A stretch of DNA of 11,410 nucleotides, taken from contig JAAYYX010000174.1 in assembly GCA_012515135.1 (NCBI GenBank), forward strand, positions 1 through 11,410, read 5' to 3'. Below, one piece after another: positions 6,774-11,410 of the stretch; position 1 is the first letter of the stretch; every line of letters begins with the position of its first letter. The notes below the pieces were generated by a model. It did not search any database. It worked only from the letters and a program-made list of their open reading frames with translations, and was not told the origin of the DNA. Made by a program: the position numbers and the translations under genes. This DNA is from Clostridiales bacterium (GTDB lineage Bacteria; Bacillota; Clostridia; Peptostreptococcales; Anaerovoracaceae).

Positions 6774-6863
6774 AATGATTACGGAGGTTTAGAAAAACAT
6801 ATTGAAAAATCCCATGTAATAAGGGATAATGATATACACGCCAAAAACAAGGGAGGTAGAAAG
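6774..6863 (+). other. Intergenic stretch with an orphan Shine-Dalgarno
   Basis: This 90-base gap lies where Bacillus carries yazA and yabC/rsmI. It holds an ATG three codons' space from any signal (6775, closed by TAG at 6790-6792), a strong GGAGG at 6783-6787 with no usable start behind it, an ATG directly followed by TAA at 6814-6819, and the promoter of the next gene. I see no terminator for trmN6 here. Confidence 0.4.
6802..6830 (+). promoter_or_regulatory. Sigma-A type promoter for the 109-residue membrane protein
   Basis: TTGAAA (6802-6807) and GATAAT (6825-6830) with the optimal 17-base spacer, five of six matches in each box. ATCCC (6809-6813) and GGGAT (6823-6827) form a short inverted repeat inside the promoter that overlaps the -10, a possible operator. 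Confidence 0.7.
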
Positions 6864-7193
6864 ATGGATATGACAATAACGCTGAAAGATGCCATGCTTT
6901 TCCTTATATTCGGAGGGCTTTTTGTCCTGATAATCTATTTGATAGTGCTCATTAAAAATGTTATAACTTCGGTCAAAAATGCCAACGCCATCATGGAAGA
7001 CACGAAGACTATGACAGGGATAGCAAAAAAAAGATCCGAAGATGTGGATAATATGCTGGATGGAGTCAAAGACTCCGTGACCGGTTTCACAGATGCCATG
7101 AAAGGAAAAGAGAGCCTGGTAAAATCCCTTTCATCCATTGCTTCTGCAGTGACATCACTTGTCAATCTTATCAAAAAAAGTGAAAAAGGTTGA
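6864..7193 (+). CDS. Small membrane-anchored helical protein, DUF948/YtxG-like build
   Basis: A 109-residue protein with one membrane segment at about residues 11-30 and a long polar, helix-forming tail rich in Lys, Asp, Ser and Thr (MEDTKTMTGIAKK, SEDVDNMLDGVKD). Heptad-like spacing of hydrophobic residues suggests a coiled coil. The architecture resembles DUF948/YtxG general-stress membrane proteins, but I cannot confirm homology by eye. The start is fixed by GGGAGGT six bases before the ATG. It has its own promoter and stands between trmN6 and abrB, the place held by yazA and yabC in Bacillus. Its stop codon lies inside the -35 box of the abrB promoter. Function unknown. Confidence 0.8.
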   Translation: MDMTITLKDAMLFLIFGGLFVLIIYLIVLIKNVITSVKNANAIMEDTKTMTGIAKKRSEDVDNMLDGVKDSVTGFTDAMKGKESLVKSLSSIASAVTSLVNLIKKSEKG

Positions 7194-7218
7194 CAAATTT
7201 ACAAATATAGGGAATAAT
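7190..7218 (+). promoter_or_regulatory. Strong sigma-A promoter of abrB
   Basis: Perfect -35 TTGACA (7190-7195), 17-base spacer, AATAAT at 7213-7218 (five of six). The -35 contains the TGA stop of the preceding gene. The expected start at about 7225 leaves a leader of about 44 bases rich in A/T, where AbrB-type repressors often bind; I see no defined operator. Confidence 0.8.
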
Positions 7219-7268
7219 ATATCTTACTTACAATTTTGTTCAGAATTGGTTGAAAGGAGATTATATAG

Positions 7269-7511
7269 ATGAAAGCTACGGGGATCGTACGTAAAGTCGA
7301 TGAGCTGGGCAGGATCGTATTGCCTATTGAATTGAGAAGGACCTTGAACATTGAGATCAAAGACCCGATTGAAATTTATGTAGATGATGATTATATTCTG
7401 CTGAAGAAATATGAACCTGCATGTGTTTTCTGCGGAAACGCAAAAGATATAAAAAGTATCGGCGGCAAGAACGTTTGTATGAACTGCATCGAAGAACTCA
7501 AAAAACTTTAA
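7269..7511 (+). CDS. abrB: AbrB-family transition-state regulator with C4 tail
   Basis: DNA-binding regulator of the transition to stationary phase. Residues 1-48 form the swapped-hairpin AbrB domain almost as in B. subtilis (MKATGIVRKVDELGRIVLPI, then ELRRTLNI, EIYVDDD, ILLKKYEP). Residues 50-80 replace the Bacillus oligomerisation tail with a short segment holding two CxxC pairs (Cys52/Cys55 and Cys70/Cys73), a plausible zinc-binding knuckle of the kind seen in clostridial AbrB proteins. AAAGGAGA lies eight bases before the ATG. It is the last gene before a terminator. In Bacillus AbrB represses its own gene and Spo0A represses abrB; whether that holds here is not visible. Confidence 0.93.
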   Translation: MKATGIVRKVDELGRIVLPIELRRTLNIEIKDPIEIYVDDDYILLKKYEPACVFCGNAKDIKSIGGKNVCMNCIEELKKL

Positions 7512-7530
7512 AGAAACACGTAAACAAGCC

Positions 7531-7560
7531 AAAAGACAGGCATAGCCTGTCTTTTATTGT
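7531..7560 (+). terminator. Intrinsic terminator after abrB
   Basis: An 11-bp perfect stem (7531-7541 with 7545-7555) with a three-base loop ends in four T followed by ATTGTT. It closes the unit running from the tmk operon through abrB. Confidence 0.88.
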
Positions 7561-7562
7561 TC

Positions 7563-7589
7563 TTGAAAAAGGGCATCAAATAGTATAAT
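7563..7589 (+). promoter_or_regulatory. Promoter of murA
   Basis: A perfect TATAAT (7584-7589) with TTGAAA (7563-7568) 15 bases upstream; the spacing is two bases short of optimal. The start point should be near 7596, giving a leader of only about 26 bases before the GTG. Confidence 0.6.
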
Positions 7590-7608
7590 ATGTAAGGAGT
7601 AAAAATTC

Positions 7609-7629
7609 ATGGAGGAAAAACGTGGCTAA
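7609..7629 (+). other. Six-codon mini-ORF overlapping the murA start
   Basis: ATG 7609 opens M-E-E-K-R-G and stops at TAA 7627-7629, in a frame different from murA and crossing its GTG at 7622. AAGGAG at 7594-7599 lies nine bases before the ATG but would sit at the extreme 5' end of the mRNA if transcription starts near 7596. The second codon region supplies the GGAGG used by murA. It may be chance. Confidence 0.3.
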
Positions 7630-8893
7630 ATATATTGTGCGAAAAAGTGATCCTCTTCGGGGACAGGTGGAGATAAGCGGTTCCAAAAATGCTGTTCTGC
7701 CCATAATGTCTGCAGCCCTTCTTACAGAAGAAAAGTGTACGATACTTGATGCTCCCGCCCTGAAGGACGTAGAAATAATGTGCCGTCTTCTTGAGGACCT
7801 GGGATCCGAAGTGAGCCAGGATATTGAGAATAACATTGTTGAAATAGAAACGAAAGAAATATCCACCCATATAGCTTCTCACGAACTTGTAAAGAAAATG
7901 AGAGCTTCCATACTGGTAATGGGGCCTCTTCTTGCAAGAACAGGAAAAGCAAGGATAGCTCTTCCCGGGGGCTGTGCCATAGGAGACAGGCCGGTGGAAC
8001 TACATTTCAAGGGTCTTCGCGCTCTCGGTGCAGATATAAATGTGGACGGTGCCGGTGTTGTAAGGGCATCTGCCGATTCTCTCAAAGGCGCAAATATCTA
8101 TCTGGATTTTCCCAGCGTAGGGGCAACAGAAAACATAATAATGGCGGCCAGCATGGCTGATGGAACAACTATAATCGAGAATGCTGCCCAGGAACCCGAA
8201 ATAGTGGATCTCGCTACTTTTCTCAACAAAATGGGTGCAAAAATAAAAGGTGCGGGCACGGATACCATCAAAATAGAAGGAGTATCTGTTCTTAGGGGAG
8301 CCAAGCACAATGTTATTCCCGACAGGATAGAAGCCGGTACTTTTATGGTTGCGGCAGCCATAACAAGAGGGGCACTCCTCATAAAAAATGTACTGCCTGA
8401 TCATGTCAAGCCGGTTATAGCAAAGCTTAAAGAATGCGGGGTCGAAGTCGAAGTCGTGGATGAAGACGTTATAGTAAGAGGGGATGTCAATCCTCTGATA
8501 TCAACTGATATAAAGACCCTGCCGTATCCCGGGTTCCCCACGGACATGCAGTCCCAGTTCATGGCAATGCTTACCACAGCAGAAGGGTCAAGCATAGTGA
8601 TAGAAACTGTATTTGAAAACAGATATATGCATGTGAGAGAGCTGAACCGCATGGGGGCCCACATAAAAACAGAAGACCGGTGTGCAATAATCGAGGGAAA
8701 GGCAAAACTAAAAGGATCCCAGGTGGTGGCAACGGATCTTCGTGCAGGAGCTGCCGTAGTGCTGGCCGGGCTGGTGGCGGAAGGTGAAACCGAGATTTCC
8801 GAAATATATCATATAGAAAGAGGATATGAGGATTTTGCTGATAAGATAAGAAGTCTTGGAGGAAAAATTGAAAAGGTGGAAGATCAACTCTGA
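7622..8893 (+). CDS. murA: UDP-N-acetylglucosamine 1-carboxyvinyltransferase
   Basis: Transfers enolpyruvate from PEP to UDP-GlcNAc, the committed cytoplasmic step of peptidoglycan synthesis and the target of fosfomycin (423 aa, full length). Catalytic residues are all present: Lys22-Asn23 in SGSKNAVLP, Arg94, Cys118 in PGGCAIGDRP, Arg123 and Asp308 in FPTDMQSQF. From Arg94 on they are offset by three from E. coli numbering (Arg91, Cys115, Arg120, Asp305). Because Cys118 is Cys and not Asp, intrinsic fosfomycin resistance by that route is not expected. The start is GTG with GGAGG six bases before it; no in-frame ATG is nearby and the MAKYIVR beginning is typical. Bacillota often carry two murA copies; which one this is cannot be told. 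Confidence 0.97.
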   Translation: MAKYIVRKSDPLRGQVEISGSKNAVLPIMSAALLTEEKCTILDAPALKDVEIMCRLLEDLGSEVSQDIENNIVEIETKEISTHIASHELVKKMRASILVMGPLLARTGKARIALPGGCAIGDRPVELHFKGLRALGADINVDGAGVVRASADSLKGANIYLDFPSVGATENIIMAASMADGTTIIENAAQEPEIVDLATFLNKMGAKIKGAGTDTIKIEGVSVLRGAKHNVIPDRIEAGTFMVAAAITRGALLIKNVLPDHVKPVIAKLKECGVEVEVVDEDVIVRGDVNPLISTDIKTLPYPGFPTDMQSQFMAMLTTAEGSSIVIETVFENRYMHVRELNRMGAHIKTEDRCAIIEGKAKLKGSQVVATDLRAGAAVVLAGLVAEGETEISEIYHIERGYEDFADKIRSLGGKIEKVEDQL

Positions 8894-8905
8894 CCGGAAA
8901 CGGGT

Positions 8906-8935
8906 GTGACAGCATGGATGGAACGGCAAGATAAC
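8906..8935 (+). promoter_or_regulatory. Candidate promoter for rubrerythrin
   Basis: GTGACA (8906-8911, five of six) and GATAAC (8930-8935, four of six) are separated by 18 bases, in the gap after murA. The start point would be near 8942, leaving a leader of about 78 bases. Further down, GGGGC-AATG-GCCCC (8960-8973) can form a small hairpin but has no T run, so it is not a terminator for murA. I see no PerR-like box. Confidence 0.35.
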
Positions 8936-9019
8936 AAAACCGTACAAAAGAGTATGCCCGGGGCAATGGCCCCTTGCAAATAGATCATCAGAACGACTTA
9001 CTGATAAGGAGGTAATTAA

Positions 9020-9556
9020 ATGAAAGATTTAAAAGGCACAAAAACACTGGAAAACCTTATGACTGCTTTTGGCGGAGAGTCGGAAGCAAGAAACAAGTAT
9101 ACATACTATGCTTCAAAAGCAAAGAAAGAAGGGTATGTTCAGATCCAGAAGATATTTGAAGAAACAGCCGGAAACGAGAAAGAGCATGCTGAACTCTGGT
9201 TCAAACTGGCTCACGGCATAGGAACTACAGAAGAAAATCTGCTGGATGCAGCCGCCGGAGAGCATTATGAATGGACAGAAATGTACAAAGAAATGGCAGA
9301 AACTGCCAGGCAGGAAGGCTTTGATGAGATCGCAGATCAGATGGAAGGTGTAGCAGCCATTGAAAAGGAGCATGAAGAAAGATACAGAAAACTGGCCGAA
9401 AATGTAAAAGCCGGAAAAGTATTTGAAAAAGAAGAGGAAGTTCTGTGGCAGTGTGCAAACTGCGGGCATCAGTTCAAAGCCAGAAAGGCTCCGGACATCT
9501 GTCCCGTATGCCTTCATTCAAAAGCATATTTCCAGGTAAAACCCGAGAATTTCTAA
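9020..9556 (+). CDS. rbr: Rubrerythrin
   Basis: Cytoplasmic NADH-linked peroxidase that reduces hydrogen peroxide in anaerobes (178 aa). The N-terminal four-helix diiron domain has the ligands Glu20, Glu53, His56 (ExxH), Glu84, Glu87 and Glu115, His118 (ExxH). The C-terminal rubredoxin-like domain carries Cys145, Cys148 (CANCG), Cys161 and Cys164 (CPVC). AAGGAGGT, six bases before the ATG, predicts strong translation. It is monocistronic. The stop codon overlaps the stop of the convergent cbiO by four bases, and its likely terminator lies inside cbiO. All metal ligands are present, so it should be active. Confidence 0.96.
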   Translation: MKDLKGTKTLENLMTAFGGESEARNKYTYYASKAKKEGYVQIQKIFEETAGNEKEHAELWFKLAHGIGTTEENLLDAAAGEHYEWTEMYKEMAETARQEGFDEIADQMEGVAAIEKEHEERYRKLAENVKAGKVFEKEEEVLWQCANCGHQFKARKAPDICPVCLHSKAYFQVKPENF

Positions 9557-10245
9557 AGGCCGTATTTTTCAAGAGCAGAAAGATCATCAAGTATATCAGG
9601 GGTCCCGTCATATGACAGGGATCCCTTTTTCAGTATGATGACTCTGCTGCAAAGCTGCCGTGCGATATCCCCATCATGGGTAGCTATTATTTTGGTATGG
9701 TCCAGATCCCTGACCAGGGAGATAAGTCTTCTTTTTGCTCCCGGGTCCAGAAATGCAGCAGGCTCATCAAATAGCAAGTTTGACGGATCCATTGCAAGGA
9801 CTCCGGCCAGGGCTGCAAGCTTTTTTTCGCCTCCTGAAAGTTTGCCCGGTACCCTTGATGAAAGATGTGATATCTTAAGCTCTTCCAGGGCAGACTCGGC
9901 TACCCGCACTGTTTCCTTTTCATCCAGGCCTTTGTTGCGGGGGCCGAAGGCAACATCATCAAAAACCGAAGGCATAAAAAGCTGATCATCCGGATCCTGA
10001 AAAATCATGCCGACTCTCTGTCTTACATCTGCCACTGTTTTTTTTGAAAGGAGTATATCATCAACATATATTTCTCCATCTGCATAGGGGGCTATTCCGG
10101 TTATTGCCAGCAGAAGGCTGGATTTTCCGGCGCCGTTTGAACCCATAAGGGCAATGCTCTCACCTTCGTTTACAGCAAGATCCAGAGACCTGAGAGCCTC
10201 TGTGCCATCGGGATATTTGACTGTGAGATTTTTTATTTTTATCAA
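9553..10245 (-). CDS. cbiO: Energy-coupling-factor ATPase CbiO
   Basis: ATP-binding subunit of a cobalt/nickel ECF transporter on the cytoplasmic face (230 aa). The nucleotide-binding set is complete: Walker A GSNGAGKS (35-42), Q-loop Gln83 in FQDPDDQLF, signature LSGGE (136-140), Walker B LLFDEP (157-162) and switch His190 in ATHD. The start is TTG 10245: GGAGGT lies eight bases before it, the TTG overlaps the cbiQ stop as TTGA, and it gives the conserved beginning [14 protein letters not shown] longer reading from ATG 10329 would add 28 residues that match no ABC domain. It is shorter than many CbiO proteins (about 270-280 aa), the missing part being the C-terminal tail. The 3' end overlaps rubrerythrin by four bases. 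Confidence 0.94.
   Translation of the reverse strand: MIKIKNLTVKYPDGTEALRSLDLAVNEGESIALMGSNGAGKSSLLLAITGIAPYADGEIYVDDILLSKKTVADVRQRVGMIFQDPDDQLFMPSVFDDVAFGPRNKGLDEKETVRVAESALEELKISHLSSRVPGKLSGGEKKLAALAGVLAMDPSNLLFDEPAAFLDPGAKRRLISLVRDLDHTKIIATHDGDIARQLCSRVIILKKGSLSYDGTPDILDDLSALEKYGL
9598..9630 (+). terminator. Rubrerythrin terminator inside the cbiO coding region
   Basis: Bases 9598-9610 pair with 9613-9626 (one G-T wobble, one bulged A), forming a long GC-rich stem followed by TTTTT at 9626-9630. The inner ten bases GTCATATGAC are themselves a perfect palindrome, so the real loop is four or so bases. It lies 42 bases after the rubrerythrin stop, antisense to the C-terminal part of cbiO (residues about 202-213). 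Confidence 0.7.
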
Positions 10246-11042
10246 CTCAAAGCACCTCCGATAAAAATGCTTACATTGAAAAAGCGCAGAACCAAAAGGG
10301 ATGCAGTCAGAATGAAAATATAAAGCCACTCCCCCGCAGGGACAATACCGGATCTTATATGGTCATAATCTCCCGAAAAACCCCTGCACTTCATTGCCGC
10401 ATATATTCTCTCGCTTCGGTCTGCAGACCTTAGAAAAAGCTGCCCTGTAAAAGCACCCATGTCTTTCATTTTGACGGCCTTCTCTCCCGGAGCACGAAGC
10501 CTATAGGCCGTGTACATGCCTATGGTTTCCTCAAGAGCCGTGTTTATATATCTGTATATCATGGAAAAGAGCAGAACTATCAGAGATGGTACTTTCAGCC
10601 TTACGAATTGTTTTGATATTTGAGCCATTGGTGTAGTTGCGGCCAGTATCAGAACAGCTGTGACTGTTAGTATGGTCTTAAGTATTATAGAAAAAAATGA
10701 TATCATACCAAAGGAAACGGAAGTGCTGCCAATAAAAAAGGCGGTTTCTTTATCGAAGATCAAATTGGCTGCACCGGCAAAAATGCAGAAGGGCAAAGCT
10801 ATGGCCATCCTGGTCAGCAGGGGCTTTAGCGGTGTTTCAGATAAAACCATAAGTATCACCGGATAAAAAACAAAGGGCATGAGTCCGCTGAGATCATACC
10901 TGTCAAATGAAACAACAATAACCACATATATCAATGTGGTTATTGTTTTGGTCATGGGGTCCATTTTGTGTATTGTCGTATTTCCCCGGGCAAGGGAATC
11001 AAGCCGGTGAAAACCGTATGTGGCTTTTGTCAGGCCTTGCAT
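10242..11042 (-). CDS. cbiQ: Energy-coupling-factor transmembrane protein CbiQ
   Basis: EcfT-type membrane subunit that couples ATP hydrolysis by CbiO to metal uptake (266 aa). There are several membrane segments, at about residues 33-45, 52-68, 77-97, 105-136, 150-165 and 239-262. The cytoplasmic coupling region has the two Arg motifs of the family, YRLRAP (180-185) and MKCRGF (217-222), the second preceded by the typical RSADRSERIYAA. AAGGAA lies six bases before the ATG. The start overlaps the upstream gene by 13 bases and the stop overlaps cbiO by four, so the three genes are one translationally coupled operon. Cobalt versus nickel cannot be told from this subunit. Confidence 0.95.
   Translation of the reverse strand: MQGLTKATYGFHRLDSLARGNTTIHKMDPMTKTITTLIYVVIVVSFDRYDLSGLMPFVFYPVILMVLSETPLKPLLTRMAIALPFCIFAGAANLIFDKETAFFIGSTSVSFGMISFFSIILKTILTVTAVLILAATTPMAQISKQFVRLKVPSLIVLLFSMIYRYINTALEETIGMYTAYRLRAPGEKAVKMKDMGAFTGQLFLRSADRSERIYAAMKCRGFSGDYDHIRSGIVPAGEWLYIFILTASLLVLRFFNVSIFIGGALS
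10254..10259 (-). promoter_or_regulatory. Ribosome binding site fixing the TTG start of cbiO
   Basis: GGAGGT on the minus strand, eight bases before TTG 10245, within the last codons of cbiQ. No ATG or GTG in the right frame is near it, so the non-standard TTG start is well supported. Confidence 0.85.
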
Positions 11043-11410
11043 GTTCTTTTCCTTTTGACCAGATAAATTATTGTTCCTGCTATACCTGTAAGTGCAATTG
11101 TTATGAGGCCGCCCACTATACCTGCGGCGCCGGAATCATAATCCGGCATGAAAGCTGTTTGCCCCTGCAAAGATCCGGCGACATCTTTGAAAGCGCCATT
11201 GTTTGCCAGTTCTGCCGTACCTGCGGTTTTCTCCATGGCCCATTCCAGTCCGTCAGGGAAAGAAGATGCAAATATGGAAAATATCCCTGCCATAATAAGG
11301 GCTGCTGCTGAAAAGACTATGATAGTCTTTTTTATTGAAACACCTCCAAGAGATTTTTTCTCTGAAGAGCTTTTTAGTATTTCCGGGCGCATAGATCTTA
11401 CAAAGACCAA
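11030..11410 (-). CDS. cbiM: CbiM C-terminus with PDGLE (CbiN-like) domain, partial
   Basis: The frame stays open to the window edge, so the N-terminus is missing. Counting from the edge, residues 3-12 (FVRSMRPEIL) look like the usual C-terminal end of CbiM, the metal-binding membrane subunit. After a polar linker come a membrane segment (about 28-50), the PDGLEW motif (52-57), a short external loop and a second membrane segment (95-117) ending in KRKRTCKA inside the cell. That two-helix unit is the PDGLE domain, which takes the place of CbiN in many cobalt/nickel systems, often fused to CbiM. Because no in-frame ATG, GTG or TTG begins the PDGLE part, I read it as a fusion. A separate gene starting at ATA 11335 is a less likely alternative. 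Confidence 0.8.
   Translation of the reverse strand: MVFVRSMRPEILKSSSEKKSLGGVSIKKTIIVFSAAALIMAGIFSIFASSFPDGLEWAMEKTAGTAELANNGAFKDVAGSLQGQTAFMPDYDSGAAGIVGGLITIALTGIAGTIIYLVKRKRTCKA
11311..11333. other. Terminator-like hairpin inside the cbiM/PDGLE junction
   Basis: A 9-bp perfect inverted repeat (11311-11319 with 11323-11331) with a three-base loop. On the plus strand it ends in six T, so it would stop antisense transcription. In the coding direction four T follow, a weak terminator or pause at best. It sits directly after the junction between CbiM and the PDGLE segment. Confidence 0.35.

Noticed and set aside
8894..9019. Riboswitch or murA terminator in the gap before rubrerythrin
   Set aside because: The only hairpin (8960-8973) has five base pairs and no T run, and I recognise no conserved riboswitch core.
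10934..11311. Cys-rich plus-strand open frame of 125 codons opposite cbiQ and cbiM
   Set aside because: The many Cys residues come from reading membrane-protein codons on the wrong strand; there is no ribosome binding site and the cbi frames are clearly coding.
11030..11410. Cobalamin riboswitch controlling the cbi operon
   Set aside because: Any such element would lie upstream of cbiM, beyond the right edge; nothing of it is in the window.

Overview
The window looks like a chromosomal segment of an anaerobic, low-to-moderate G+C Bacillota bacterium, most likely a member of the Clostridia. The basis is the AbrB-type transition-state regulator, the block tmk-holB-ricT-trmN6...abrB (known from Bacillus subtilis as tmk-yaaQ-yaaR-holB-yaaT-yabA-yabB-yazA-yabC-abrB), strong GGAGG ribosome binding sites, a rubrerythrin (an anaerobe's peroxide defence protein) and an A/T-leaning codon choice. 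I cannot name a genus from the sequence alone.

Layout. (1) 1-165: the 5S rRNA closing an rRNA operon off the left edge, followed by a UUCG-loop terminator. (2) 226-1041, plus strand: a cytoplasmic alpha/beta-hydrolase of the lipase type with an extended -10 promoter placed so close to its start codon that the mRNA may be leaderless. (3) 1142-3405, minus strand: alanine dehydrogenase (ald) and, upstream of it, an atypical transaldolase. A palindromic terminator at 1068-1096 separates them from the hydrolase. (4) 3522-7511, plus strand: a small membrane protein, tmk, holB, ricT and trmN6 packed with overlaps, then a membrane/coiled-coil-like small protein and abrB, each with its own good promoter, closed by a terminator. 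yaaQ, yaaR, yabA, yazA and yabC/rsmI of the Bacillus arrangement are absent here. (5) 7622-8893: murA (GTG start) with its own promoter. (6) 9020-9556: rubrerythrin. (7) 9553-11410, minus strand: an ECF-type cobalt/nickel transporter, with cbiM(+PDGLE domain, cut by the window edge), cbiQ and cbiO overlapping one another. It converges on rubrerythrin with a 4-nt overlap.

How the genes work together: tmk and holB serve dTTP supply and replication; RicT is an iron-sulfur protein linked to RNA maturation with RNase Y; TrmN6 modifies tRNA; AbrB is a transition-state regulator; MurA commits UDP-GlcNAc to peptidoglycan. Ald and the transaldolase-family protein are central-metabolism enzymes. The Cbi genes import a transition metal, probably Co(II) for cobalamin.

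No mobile element, CRISPR array or defence system is visible, and I do not see a wholly new multi-gene system. The points most worth a second look are small-scale: the transaldolase with Gln and Met where the E. coli enzyme has catalytic Glu96 and Phe178; a rubrerythrin terminator that lies inside the cbiO coding sequence; face-to-face promoters between the transaldolase and the tmk operon; a perfectly placed Shine-Dalgarno in front of an ATA codon at the CbiM/PDGLE junction; and an orphan Shine-Dalgarno where rsmI would be expected.
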